Positions 6,937-16,052 of a stretch of DNA of 33,855 nt are shown piece after piece. Below the pieces are notes generated by a model. That model was not told the DNA's origin. It ran no database searches and worked only from the letters and a program-made list of their open reading frames with translations. Origin of the DNA: Candidatus Omnitrophota bacterium (GTDB taxonomy: Bacteria; Omnitrophota; Gorgyraeia; Zapsychrales; Zapsychraceae); the NCBI GenBank assembly GCA_021108075.1, contig JAIORP010000087.1, forward strand, positions 1 through 33,855, in the 5' to 3' direction. The translations under genes and the position numbers were made by a program. Every line of letters begins with the position of its first letter. Within the stretch, counting starts at the first letter, position 1.

Positions 6937-8822
6937 TATATACCGCGTCATTATTCGCTATTGTTATATTTGTCGCATTCGTTTTGCTTGTTCTCGGAAT
7001 CTCTTTTTATCTCGGAAAAAAACCCAGTTCTGTTTCAGGTTTTTTTGCCGCGGGCGGAGAAATTCACTGGGCGGTGAATGGGATTGCCTTTGCCGGGGAT
7101 TATTTATCAGCCGCTTCTTTTTTAGGGATTTGCGGTATGATCGCAGTTGCGGGATACGACGGCTTCCTCTATTCCATTGGGTATCTAGCTGGATGGGTTG
7201 TGGCCCTTTTTGTTGTTGCCGAACCAATGAAACGCCTGGGTAAATACACCTTCACCGATGCCCTTGACGCGAAATTCAATTATAAAGGCATCCAATTGAT
7301 GGCAGCTATCAGTACACTTGTTGTTTCGATCTGTTATCTCATCCCACAAATGGTCGGTGCCGGCGCGCTGGTCAAACCATTGCTTGGTTTGCCGCGCGAA
7401 TGGGGTGTTATTATGGTTGGCAGTATTGTCATTCTCATCGTTTCGACAGCTGGAATGAAATCGACGACATATGTGCAATTCATCAAAGGGGGCCTGTTGA
7501 TTATTTTCTCCTCCGTGCTCGTCTTCTCAGTGTGTCATAAAGGTCTATCGCTTAAACCCCAAGAATCGTATCATAATTTTCTGACTCTGAACGCAAGCAT
7601 TCAAAATGGCGACGTTGCCAAGGTCATAAATCCCGGCTATCAAATTGTATCGCAGTATCGTCAAGGTGGGTTTCATGCTGTTAAATTAAACATAAATGGC
7701 GTGAATAATTGGTGGAAAGTGAATGGGACTAAACTTGAAGAAATGTTGTCGATCGTGAAAATGAAAGATGGCGGCAAACTTTATAACGGTGAACCCAAGG
7801 CCAACCGCAAATTCTACCAAGTCGGACATATGAGCAAGATCATCAAAGACGGACAGGAAATCTCGAAAACAGGAAAAATTAATCCTTTTCAGCTGCTTTC
7901 CATCATTGATGATAGTGAAGTTGTCCGTTTCACAAAAAAATCGTTTCAAGATGGGGATAATAAAGTCGATGTCTGGTATCAAAATCCGACATCCGGCAAG
8001 GACATCATGCGGCCGGGATTAAAGTTCAAGGTTGATAAAGGCTCGGATTTCTGGTCCAAGCTCAATTTTGTATCTTTGATGTTGGCCTTGTTTTTTGGCA
8101 CGGCTGCCCTTCCGCACATTCTCATTCGATACTATACCGTTCCTAGCCCGAAATGCGCCCGCAAATCAACCATTGTCGCTATTTCCGCAATTGGTTTCTT
8201 TTATATTCTCACGCTTTTTATGGGTCTCGGGGCAATGGTCAGCGGTGTTATTGATGTGGAAAGCAGCAATATGGCGGCGCCTTTGCTCGCTAAATCTTTC
8301 GGGGTCGCGATTTTTTCTTGTATTTCAGCCATCGCCTTTGCTACGGTGCTGGGGACCGTTAGTGGTCTTATAGTGGCGGCCTCAGGTGCCGTAGCGCATG
8401 ATCTCATGGATAACTTTATGGGTATTAAAATGTCTGACAGGGAAAAAGTGCGTGCTGGAAAATTCGCTGCGGTCATCGTCGGAATTATTGCCATCATTTT
8501 AGGTATTCTTTTTAAAGGCATGAATGTGTCTTATTTGGTGGGATGGGCCTTTGCTGTTGCGGCATCCGCTAACCTGCCTGCCATTCTGATGCTGCTTTTC
8601 TGGAAGAAGACAACGGCTAAAGGTATTACCGCTTCAATTTTTGTGGGGATGGTAACAGCACTGGGTATTATTCTTGCTTCACCCAGCATGTATGTGCGCT
8701 ATGGACTTGATCCTTCAACCGCGATAATGCCTTTGAACAACCCGGGCATTATTTCTATCCCGCTTAGCTTTTTAACGTTGGTTGGCGTTTCTTTGTGTAC
8801 GCAAAAAGTCAAACAAATGTAA
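6933..8822 (+). CDS. Sodium:solute symporter (SSS family, ActP/acetate-type) with a large soluble insert
   Basis: A 629-aa polytopic inner-membrane transporter. The N-terminal half shows GGEIHWAVNGIAFAGDYLSAASFLG, split here at 41-65, typical of acetate/cation symporters. The C-terminal half has the SSS signature region GTAALPHILIRYY at 389-401. The likely substrate is a short-chain carboxylate such as acetate, driven by Na+ or H+. Residues about 201-372, between two membrane helices, are hydrophilic and make the protein about 80 residues longer than E. coli ActP. GGAG precedes the start and overlaps the end of the DUF485 gene. A strong terminator follows 7 nt after the stop. Confidence 0.88.
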   Translation: MIYTASLFAIVIFVAFVLLVLGISFYLGKKPSSVSGFFAAGGEIHWAVNGIAFAGDYLSAASFLGICGMIAVAGYDGFLYSIGYLAGWVVALFVVAEPMKRLGKYTFTDALDAKFNYKGIQLMAAISTLVVSICYLIPQMVGAGALVKPLLGLPREWGVIMVGSIVILIVSTAGMKSTTYVQFIKGGLLIIFSSVLVFSVCHKGLSLKPQESYHNFLTLNASIQNGDVAKVINPGYQIVSQYRQGGFHAVKLNINGVNNWWKVNGTKLEEMLSIVKMKDGGKLYNGEPKANRKFYQVGHMSKIIKDGQEISKTGKINPFQLLSIIDDSEVVRFTKKSFQDGDNKVDVWYQNPTSGKDIMRPGLKFKVDKGSDFWSKLNFVSLMLALFFGTAALPHILIRYYTVPSPKCARKSTIVAISAIGFFYILTLFMGLGAMVSGVIDVESSNMAAPLLAKSFGVAIFSCISAIAFATVLGTVSGLIVAASGAVAHDLMDNFMGIKMSDREKVRAGKFAAVIVGIIAIILGILFKGMNVSYLVGWAFAVAASANLPAILMLLFWKKTTAKGITASIFVGMVTALGIILASPSMYVRYGLDPSTAIMPLNNPGIISIPLSFLTLVGVSLCTQKVKQM

Positions 8823-8828
8823 TTCCTG

Positions 8829-8876
8829 TCAGTGGCGGATATGATTGCATAAATGTATCCGTCACTGATTTTTTTT
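8829..8876 (+). terminator. Rho-independent terminator of the symporter operon
   Basis: TCAGTGGCGGATA (8829-8841) pairs with TATCCGTCACTGA (8856-8868), with one G-U pair and a 14-nt loop, followed by T8. Confidence 0.88.
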
Positions 8877-9003
8877 ATCTTCACTGTTGGCAAATAAAAA
8901 TGATAGAATATGGACTTGCAATATGTGTTATGAAGAAATTGCCCCTATTCGTTAAATTATTTCCAATTTTATTTATTTTCATCGGACATTGAATAGGGAT
9001 CTA
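8877..9003. other. Intergenic stretch with a widely spaced inverted repeat
   Basis: CCCTATTC (8943-8950) and GAATAGGG (8991-8998) form a perfect 8-bp inverted repeat around 40 nt, directly before repeat copy B. A 30-codon hydrophobic ORF (8901-8993) has no ribosome site and is probably chance. Confidence 0.3.
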
Positions 9004-9098
9004 ATGCTAAATCCATTAATGAATTGTTCTATTTCAATTCTGCTTTTCTCGTCAGTAATTGAGGAAGCAGACGATTTTGGTTTAATGGAATTGGTATA
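9004..9098 (-). repeat. MITE-like repeat, copy B (inverted, diverged)
   Basis: Compared with copies A and D this lies in the opposite orientation. It opens with ATGCTAAATCCATTAATGAA, keeps ATTCTGCTTTTC in the centre, and closes with TTTTGGTTTAATGGAATTGGTAT in two recognisable blocks. The central hairpin has diverged and the copy is about 13 bp longer. It lies 44 bp beyond the 3' end of the PurF-like gene. Confidence 0.7.
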
Positions 9099-9142
9099 AA
9101 TGAACCATAGATAGAATTTAAAGAAAGGGAAAAAAAATACCT

Positions 9143-10597
9143 TTATTTAGCAGAAAAAGTGGCGTCCTCTTCCTTTTGCTTCCGGTGCGCTTTTTCTCCG
9201 GGGCAATCGCCGGTCCAACAGTACAAACACAGTTTTTCTTTCGGTAAACCAATCGCTTCGACCATATCATCAATGGTTTGATAGCGTAATGTCGTAACAT
9301 TTAGATCGTTTTTGATCCATTCAATCATTTTTTGATATTTTTCCGATGACGGGTCTAAATATTCAGAAACATCGTCGATATTTTTCCCTTCAAGCGCACG
9401 GATGGCCTTACGGGCCGCAAGTTCATCAATACTCCTGGTAGAGAGACAGAATTTGCACGGAAACATCAAAGGCGGACAGGCTGGACGAATATGAATTTCT
9501 TTGGCTTGCGCATTCCATAGTTTTTTAACTGTGTAATTTTTAAATTGAGTACCCCGGACGATTGAATCATCAAGAACGGCAAGGCTATTGCCTTTAATAA
9601 TCGAGTTGATAACGATCAATTTCATTCTGGCAACAAGGTCTCGCGTTTCTTGATTTGGTGGTGTATAGCTCCGCCCGTAACCAGGTGTATACTTAATGAG
9701 TGGACGACGATAAGGTTTTTTGGATTCAATGGAATAACCGATGGCGTGGGCTATTCCTGAATCCGGAACACCTGCGACCACATCAATATCGATATCGTTA
9801 TCTTTGCGTGCTAATGCCTTGCCACATTTTTCTCTGACTTCCTCGACATTGATGCCTTCATAGCTCGACGCAGGAAACCCGGTGTAGATCCAAAGAAACG
9901 AACAAATTTGCATATGATCCGCGGCTTTTTTTCTTGTCTCGATCCCTTTCGGTGTTAGCAAAATAATTTCGGAAGGCGCGAGTAATTTAGCAATCTCAAA
10001 TCCGAGATTCAACAAAGAACTGCTCTCTGTCGCGACAACCCATTCGTCTTTTTTTCGACCGACTACGAGCGGGGTGTAACCCCACTGGTCCCTGGCCGCA
10101 TAGACACCATCTTTATTGAGGATCAATAGAGAACATGATCCCTGGATCATGTCAAACATTCTCTCGATGCCATCAACCAGATTGTCACCGGTGCTAATGA
10201 GCTTAGCAATCAGTTCAGTTGTATTGATATCTCCTTTAGGGCTGACTTCAGAAAATGAGATGCCTTTACAAAAAAGTATTTCTTTCAATTCATCTTTGTT
10301 CTCAATCAATCCCGCGGTTACAATACAGAAGGGGCCGAATTTTGAATTTAAATAAATGGGTTGTTCGTCCAAATCACTAATAACACCGATCCCCTTATTA
10401 CCTTTGATGCGTTGATGATCATCAAAAAATTTAGATTTAAATTGGCTTTGACTGATATTATGAATTTGACGTTGAAAATTATCCCCGAGAACAGCCATTC
10501 CTCCATATTCTGTTCCTAAATGGGAATGATAGTCGATCCCATAGAGTAATGTCCGTGAACAATTATTTTGAGATACTGCCCCAAAAATTCCACTCAT
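9143..10597 (-). CDS. PurF-like amidophosphoribosyltransferase homologue lacking the catalytic Cys
   Basis: A 484-aa protein aligned end to end with glutamine-PRPP amidotransferases. Residues 1-220 are a class II glutaminase fold, but the N-terminus reads MSGIFG where active enzymes have a processed MCGI, so the nucleophile is Ser. The PRPP loop is intact (VLDDSIVRGT, 341-350). The four cysteines that ligate the 4Fe-4S cluster in the Bacillus-type enzyme are all present: Cys232, Cys381, Cys457 and Cys460. Known PurF-like paralogues begin MGGFFG, so this seems to be a member of that Cys-less group, perhaps ammonia-using or with another acceptor. No purine gene is adjacent. AGGAG supports the start. 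The gene is bracketed by inverted repeat copies B and C. Confidence 0.85.
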   Translation of the reverse strand: MSGIFGAVSQNNCSRTLLYGIDYHSHLGTEYGGMAVLGDNFQRQIHNISQSQFKSKFFDDHQRIKGNKGIGVISDLDEQPIYLNSKFGPFCIVTAGLIENKDELKEILFCKGISFSEVSPKGDINTTELIAKLISTGDNLVDGIERMFDMIQGSCSLLILNKDGVYAARDQWGYTPLVVGRKKDEWVVATESSSLLNLGFEIAKLLAPSEIILLTPKGIETRKKAADHMQICSFLWIYTGFPASSYEGINVEEVREKCGKALARKDNDIDIDVVAGVPDSGIAHAIGYSIESKKPYRRPLIKYTPGYGRSYTPPNQETRDLVARMKLIVINSIIKGNSLAVLDDSIVRGTQFKNYTVKKLWNAQAKEIHIRPACPPLMFPCKFCLSTRSIDELAARKAIRALEGKNIDDVSEYLDPSSEKYQKMIEWIKNDLNVTTLRYQTIDDMVEAIGLPKEKLCLYCWTGDCPGEKAHRKQKEEDATFSAK

Positions 10598-10636
10598 ATT
10601 GATGCTCCTGTCTTGGAAAAAATTAAATATTAGGTA

Positions 10637-10699
10637 ATACCAATTCCATTAAATAATTACCAGAATTAAGATAGAGCAATTTATTAATGGATTTGGTAT
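10637..10699 (+). repeat. MITE-like repeat, copy C (internally deleted)
   Basis: Both ends match copies A and D (ATACCAATTCCATTAAATAA and ATTAATGGATTTGGTAT). A 19-nt segment covering the left arm and loop of the central hairpin is missing. It lies 39 bp upstream of the PurF-like start and 164 bp past the carB stop. Confidence 0.85.
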
Positions 10700-10730
10700 A
10701 ACATTTAAAGAATATTGAGATGTATGCACC

Positions 10731-10766
10731 AATGATGTTTCAATAAATATGCAATGAAACATTATT
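10731..10766. other. Inverted repeat between carB and the PurF-like gene
   Basis: AATGATGTTTCA (10731-10742) pairs with TGAAACATTATT (10755-10766) at 11 of 12 positions around a 12-nt loop. No T-run follows on the carB strand, so it is more likely an mRNA 3'-end hairpin or a protein site than a terminator. Confidence 0.35.
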
Positions 10767-10863
10767 TTAGAGTTTAATTGTACGTCCTAAAAATGATGCT
10801 TGAACTTAAAATTTTAAATAACTGTGTGTTTATGAACAAATGTTATCACTTTGCTGTACAAAT

Positions 10864-13800
10864 TTACTGCTTTAATAAAGCATGATATTCCTGTAACGAT
10901 TTAGGGATAATCTTGCTATTCTTCATGGCCTCAATCCCGGATACCGTTGCCTCAGCAGCTGCAATAGATGTCACATACGGTATTTTACGTGTAATCGCCA
11001 TCATGCGAATATAGCTGTCATCATATTTGCTGTCCTTACCGACGGGTGTATTAATAATAAGTTGTATTTCATCATTCTTGACAGCATCCGCAATATTTGG
11101 CCGGCCTTCATGTAATTTTTTAACACAGGTATTTTGGATGCCGTTTGTATTCAAATATGCACTGGTCCCTTTTGTTGCCAGAATTGTAAACCCTAATTGT
11201 TCAAGCTTTTTAGAAACGGGCAACAATCCTTGCCGATCCTTTTCATTAACGGTTAACAGCGCATTGCCGTCTAAAGGAAGCCGGTACCCCGCTGATTCTT
11301 GTGCTTTATAAAAAGCCAGACCGAATGTTTCAGCAATGCCCATGACCTCACCCGTCGCCCGCATTTCTGGGCCGAGCAAAGGATCGACTTCAGGGAACAT
11401 ATTGAAAGGAAAGACGGATTCTTTGACGCCAAAATAAGGTATGTCGCGCTTAGAAAGTTCAGGAAAATCAGAGATCTTCTGGCCCAGCATAATCAATGTC
11501 GCGATTCGGGCAAGTGAAATACCCGCGACCTTGGAAACGATGGGTACCGTCCGGGATGCCCGGGGATTCGCTTCTAAGATATATACCTCATTATTGCAAA
11601 TGGCGAACTGGATGTTCATCAACCCTACGACTTTGAGTTCTGAAGCAATGGCTTTTGTATGTTTTTCAATCGTGGCATATTGTTCATCTGTAATCGTGCG
11701 GCTAGGAATCGAACAGGCCGAGTCTCCGGAGTGAACACCAGCCAGCTCAATGTGTTCCATGACAGAAGCAACAAACACATTTTCGCCGTCGGCAACAGCA
11801 TCCACTTCAGTTTCAATGGCTTTTTCTAAAAATCGATCAACCAGCATCGGATGTTCCGGGCTGACCTTGATCGCCTCACGCGCATACTTTTCGAGTGATT
11901 CCGCATCATAAATAATTTCCATCCCGCGCCCACCTAAAACATATGATGGACGAACCATCAATGGATAACCTATTTTTTTAGCAATCTTAACCGCTTCTTC
12001 TAAAGATTTAGCCGTACCGCTTTCAGGTTGAGGAATATTTAAATCAATCATTTTCTCGCGAAAACGTTCGCGGTCTTCGGCAAAATGAATGTTTTCTGGA
12101 GTCGTACCGATAATAGGCACACCATTATCTTTCAATTCTTGAGCCAGCGAAAGTGGTGTTTGCCCACCGAATTGAACAATCACGCCTATAGGTTTTTCCT
12201 TTTCGTAAATGTTTAAAACATCTTCCACCGTCAATGGCTCAAAATACAATTTATCAGACGTGTCATAATCGGTCGACACAGTCTCGGGATTACAATTCAC
12301 CATAATGGATTCATAGCCCTGCTCGCGTAAAGCGAAGGCGGCATGCACACAGGTATAATCAAACTCAATACCCTGACCAATCCGGTTCGGCCCACCACCA
12401 AGGATCATAATTTTTTTAGCATTAGAAACGGGAACCTCATCTATTATGTCCTTGTAGGTTGAATAATAATAAGCGGCATTTTCTACCCCGCTAACAGGAA
12501 CGGCTTCATATTTGACCGTTATGCCATGGGCCTTTCTTTGTTCGCGTACCTTCTTTTCTGTTATATCAAACAATTCCGCTAAATACCGGTCGGCAAAACC
12601 CCATTCTTTTGCCTGCGCAAGCTTTTTTATTGGAATATTTCTCCATCCTATTGACAGCAATTCCTCTTCAAGCTCAACCAGTTCTTGAATTTCTTTGATA
12701 AAGTAGCGGCCGATAAATGTGAGCTGATACATCTCTTCGACATTAGCTCCTTTACGCAAAGCCTCATAGAGAAGAAAAATTCTTTCACTTGACGGTGACG
12801 ACAATTTTTGTTTAAGTTCTTCTAATGAGAACTCTTTAAAATTTTTTGCGTGGCCTAAGCCATGTCGGTTTATTTCTAATGAACGGATGGATTTCAAGAA
12901 AGATTCTTTAAAAGACTTGGCGATGCTCATGACTTCGCCAACCGCTTTCATCTGGGTTCCCAGAATATCTGTTGCTTGTGGAAATTTTTCAAATGCCCAA
13001 CGAGCGAATTTGATAACAACATAATCACCCCATGGCTCGTATTTCTCCAAGGTGCCTTTTCGCCAATAGGGTATTTCTTCCATGTTTAATCCTGCAGCCA
13101 GCAGGGTTGATACCCGGGCGATCGGAAAACCCGTTGCTTTTGAAGCCAACGCGGATGAGCGTGATGTCCTCGGGTTGATTTCAATCACAACCAATCGGTC
13201 GTCTTCCAGGTTATGCGCGAATTGTATATTTGTTCCGCCGATGACACCAATCGCTTCGACGATTTTGTAACTAAAGGCCTGCATTCGTTTTTGCAAGGAT
13301 TCTGGAACGGTCAACATAGGCGCGGAGCAAAAACTGTCTCCTGTGTGCACGCCCATGGCATCGATGTTTTCAATGAAACACACTGTAATTTTTTGATTTT
13401 TATCATCCCGCACGACTTCAAGTTCAAGCTCTTCCCAACCGAAGACAGATTCTTCAACCAGAACCTGGTGGATTAAACTCACATCCAGTCCGCGTGAAAC
13501 AATTGTCCGTAACTCTTCAACATTATACGCAATCCCCCCGCCGGTCCCTCCCATCGTGTAAGCCGGACGTAAGACAACCGGATAACCGAGTTCCTGCGCG
13601 ATCTTTTCAGCTTCCTCCACGGTGGTGCATGTTTTTGATTTTGCCATTTCTATATCGAGGTTTTCCATCGTTTTTTTAAACGCAATCCGGTCTTCCCCCC
13701 GTTCGATGGCGTCAATCTTTACTCCAATTATCCGAACACCATATTTTTCTAATATTCCTTCTTTATGCAATGAAGAAGAAAGGTTGAGTCCTGTTTGTCC

Positions 13801-14073
13801 GCCGAGATTCGGCAAAAGTGCGTCGGGTCTTTCTTTTTCGATAATGGCGGTTAAACTTTCGATTGTTAAAGGTTCAATATATGTCCGGTGGGCCATCCCC
13901 GGGTCGGTCATGATGGTAGCCGGATTTGAATTGACCAGGACGACTTCAAAACCTTGTTGTTTTAAAGCTTTACACGCTTGTGTTCCAGAATAATCAAATT
14001 CACAGGCTTGACCGATGATGATTGGGCCTGATCCGATAATGAGCACTTTATGAATGTCTTTTCTTTTCGGCAT
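10864..14073 (-). CDS. carB: Carbamoyl-phosphate synthase large subunit
   Basis: A 1069-aa full-length enzyme that makes carbamoyl phosphate from bicarbonate, ammonia (passed from CarA) and two ATP for pyrimidine and arginine synthesis. It carries two homologous ATP-grasp halves: the carboxyphosphate domain (about 1-400, GSGPIIIGQACEFDYSGTQA split at 14-33) and the carbamoyl-phosphate domain (about 555-935, GGGPNRIGQGIEFDY). An oligomerisation domain lies between them. A C-terminal MGS-like allosteric domain (from about 936, ATKGTSAYL) completes the protein. No carA is in the window. GAGGGA precedes the start. The gene follows the DUF1846 gene by 39 nt on the same strand and is probably co-transcribed with it. 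Confidence 0.96.
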   Translation of the reverse strand: MPKRKDIHKVLIIGSGPIIIGQACEFDYSGTQACKALKQQGFEVVLVNSNPATIMTDPGMAHRTYIEPLTIESLTAIIEKERPDALLPNLGGQTGLNLSSSLHKEGILEKYGVRIIGVKIDAIERGEDRIAFKKTMENLDIEMAKSKTCTTVEEAEKIAQELGYPVVLRPAYTMGGTGGGIAYNVEELRTIVSRGLDVSLIHQVLVEESVFGWEELELEVVRDDKNQKITVCFIENIDAMGVHTGDSFCSAPMLTVPESLQKRMQAFSYKIVEAIGVIGGTNIQFAHNLEDDRLVVIEINPRTSRSSALASKATGFPIARVSTLLAAGLNMEEIPYWRKGTLEKYEPWGDYVVIKFARWAFEKFPQATDILGTQMKAVGEVMSIAKSFKESFLKSIRSLEINRHGLGHAKNFKEFSLEELKQKLSSPSSERIFLLYEALRKGANVEEMYQLTFIGRYFIKEIQELVELEEELLSIGWRNIPIKKLAQAKEWGFADRYLAELFDITEKKVREQRKAHGITVKYEAVPVSGVENAAYYYSTYKDIIDEVPVSNAKKIMILGGGPNRIGQGIEFDYTCVHAAFALREQGYESIMVNCNPETVSTDYDTSDKLYFEPLTVEDVLNIYEKEKPIGVIVQFGGQTPLSLAQELKDNGVPIIGTTPENIHFAEDRERFREKMIDLNIPQPESGTAKSLEEAVKIAKKIGYPLMVRPSYVLGGRGMEIIYDAESLEKYAREAIKVSPEHPMLVDRFLEKAIETEVDAVADGENVFVASVMEHIELAGVHSGDSACSIPSRTITDEQYATIEKHTKAIASELKVVGLMNIQFAICNNEVYILEANPRASRTVPIVSKVAGISLARIATLIMLGQKISDFPELSKRDIPYFGVKESVFPFNMFPEVDPLLGPEMRATGEVMGIAETFGLAFYKAQESAGYRLPLDGNALLTVNEKDRQGLLPVSKKLEQLGFTILATKGTSAYLNTNGIQNTCVKKLHEGRPNIADAVKNDEIQLIINTPVGKDSKYDDSYIRMMAITRKIPYVTSIAAAEATVSGIEAMKNSKIIPKSLQEYHALLKQ

Positions 14074-14112
14074 GTTTCCCTCTTTCCCTAAGAATATGTT
14101 AAAAATTAAAAG

Positions 14113-15684
14113 TTAAGCAACTTCATAAAAACTTTTTGATGAAAAATTTGGATCGGTTGTTAAATTAACGCCTAAGCGCCGTAAACCAGCTTCATCGCCG
14201 GGTGTTGGAATGTGCGTCATGTGCACTTCGCATCCTTTTAAATCAATGAGTTTTTCCATCGCAAGTTTTGCGGCGGGATTCGTAGCGGCGCTGATACTTA
14301 GACTGATTAATGTTTCATCTAAATTCAAGCTGACTGTTTTTGATTTTAAAATGTCACGTTTGAGAGTTGAGATAGAATCGATGATATTATCAGATAGCAG
14401 AGGAATTTTATCCGGAATTTCCGCAAGATGTTTCAGGACATTAAGAATCAAACTGGATGCAGCGTGCATCAACGGAGAATTTCTTCCAGTGATGATTGTT
14501 CCGTCGTGTAACTCAATGGCTGCACCACAAAAAATACCCTTGTTGCCCAATCCTTTATTATGTAAATCTTTGGCAGCACCCCGGGCCGGCTCGACAACTT
14601 TTCTGTCTAAGGGTTTCACCCCGACTTCTTTCATGATCAGTTCACTTCGCTGGACCGAATCTTGATCGACCAACCCCATGACATATTCATATTTGTATCG
14701 AAAATACCGCCGGATGATTTCTTGCCGGGAAGCTTCCCTGACAATGTCATCATCTGCGATTCCAAACCCGGCACAATTGACGCCCATATCTGTCGGTGAA
14801 TAATACATCGACTCTCCCATTATTTTATCGAATATTCTTTTAATAACCGGAAAGATCTCCATGTCACGATTGTAATTCACTGCTGTTTTATTATATTTAT
14901 CCAGATGGAAAGAATCAATTATGTTGTAATCTTTGATATCAGCTGTTGCCGCTTCATAAGCGATATTAACAGGATGTTTGAGCGGCAAGTTCCAGATCGG
15001 AAATGTTTCAAATTTGGCGTAGCCAGCCCTAACATTTTTTTTATGCTCGTGATAAAGCTGAGACAGACAGGTCGCTAATTTACCACTACCTGGACCCGGG
15101 CCTGTGACAACAACCAGTCGATGTTTTGTTTCAATGTAATTATTGGCGCCATACCCCTGATCGCTAACGATCAAATCAACATCTGTCGGGTAGCCTTTTG
15201 TATAGGGATGCGTGTAAACCCGGATGTCCTGGCGTTCTAATTTATTTTTGAATATAACAGCTGAAGGTTGATTATCAAAACGCGTTATGACAACGGCTGC
15301 AATATCTATATCCCAATCCTTCAGATCGTCAATGAGCTTCATGGCATCCATATCGTAGGTCAATCCAAAATCAGCTCTAATTTTTTTCCGCTCAATATCC
15401 CCGGCGTAAATGCAAAGAACGATGTCGGATTCATCTTTAAGCCGTTTTAGAAGCCGCATTTTGACGTTTGGATCAAATCCTGGAAGGACGCGCGAAGCGT
15501 GGTAATCAAATAAAAGTTTCCCCCCAAACTCTAAGTAAAGCTTGTCATCAAACTTGCTGAGGCGTTTATGAATGGCTGTTGTTTGTTCTTCTAAATATTT
15601 CTCATTATCAAAGCCTAACTTTTTTTTTGCCCTGGACTCTGACCCCATGGTAGTTTCCGAACAGTCAAATCCCTTTTGCACCAT
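14113..15684 (-). CDS. DUF1846 family protein
   Basis: A 523-aa soluble protein of the DUF1846 family, recognised by GFDNEKYLEEQ near the N-terminus, KLYLEFGGKLLFDYHASRV split at 48-66, the nucleotide-loop-like VTGPGPGSGKLATCLSQLYH, and NLPLKHPVNIAYEAAT. The family's function is not established; a P-loop-like GPGSGK and conserved acidic residues hint at nucleotide binding. Family members begin near GFDNEKY, so the first 20 residues here are an extension. Met13 is an alternative start, and the ribosome site at Met1 (GGGGTG) is weak. It heads a likely two-gene unit with carB. Confidence 0.85.
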   Translation of the reverse strand: MVQKGFDCSETTMGSESRAKKKLGFDNEKYLEEQTTAIHKRLSKFDDKLYLEFGGKLLFDYHASRVLPGFDPNVKMRLLKRLKDESDIVLCIYAGDIERKKIRADFGLTYDMDAMKLIDDLKDWDIDIAAVVITRFDNQPSAVIFKNKLERQDIRVYTHPYTKGYPTDVDLIVSDQGYGANNYIETKHRLVVVTGPGPGSGKLATCLSQLYHEHKKNVRAGYAKFETFPIWNLPLKHPVNIAYEAATADIKDYNIIDSFHLDKYNKTAVNYNRDMEIFPVIKRIFDKIMGESMYYSPTDMGVNCAGFGIADDDIVREASRQEIIRRYFRYKYEYVMGLVDQDSVQRSELIMKEVGVKPLDRKVVEPARGAAKDLHNKGLGNKGIFCGAAIELHDGTIITGRNSPLMHAASSLILNVLKHLAEIPDKIPLLSDNIIDSISTLKRDILKSKTVSLNLDETLISLSISAATNPAAKLAMEKLIDLKGCEVHMTHIPTPGDEAGLRRLGVNLTTDPNFSSKSFYEVA

Positions 15685-16011
15685 TTTACACCCCTAATTG
15701 TTGTTGATGTATTGTGATTCCTCTGGATAATTTGATTTAAAGTCTGTTGGTAGGTCTTGACCTTTTGAATAAATTATCATACATAAAAACAAAAGACAAA
15801 TCTTTTTATTCAATAGCATAAGACCGTTTTCAATCGTCCTAATTATTTGTAGAACGCGTTCCATAACAAAAAAGATGCCTTGCAATCTTGAGTAGAATAA
15901 ATTAGAATTAAAACTTACATAAGCATGAATTTGTCAGTCAAACACGGTTCATGATTCCATTTAATGAGTATTTCAGGTACAAAACATGTTTAATCCAGCA
16001 ATATTATTTAC
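15685..16011. other. Intergenic region upstream of two divergent genes
   Basis: No convincing gene. A minus-strand frame at 15694-15885 could encode a short hydrophobic-start peptide (MLLNKKICLLFLCMIIYSKG and onward) ending 9 nt before the DUF1846 start, but it has no ribosome site. Confidence 0.3.
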
Positions 16012-16046
16012 GATGATGCGATCATCAGAATAACGAAGGCTATAAT
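16012..16046 (+). promoter_or_regulatory. Leaderless-type promoter with an upstream inverted repeat
   Basis: TATAAT at 16041-16046 is followed by 6 nt and then ATG, so +1 falls on the A of the start codon. GATGAT (16012-16017) and ATCATC (16021-16026) form an inverted repeat over the -35 region, which otherwise lacks a good hexamer. This suggests an activator or repressor site. Confidence 0.45.
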
Positions 16047-16052
16047 ACTTTC

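Noticed and set aside
8901..8993. 30-codon hydrophobic ORF after the symporter terminator
   Set aside because: No ribosome site; AT-rich DNA readily yields such frames.
9004..10699. Composite transposon around the PurF-like gene
   Set aside because: Considered, but there is no transposase and no target duplication, so only the bracketing is reported as a finding.
15694..15885. Small minus-strand frame (63 codons) ending 9 nt before the DUF1846 gene
   Set aside because: It starts at TTG with no ribosome site and has no recognisable content beyond one hydrophobic stretch. Its position is suggestive, but not enough to call a gene.
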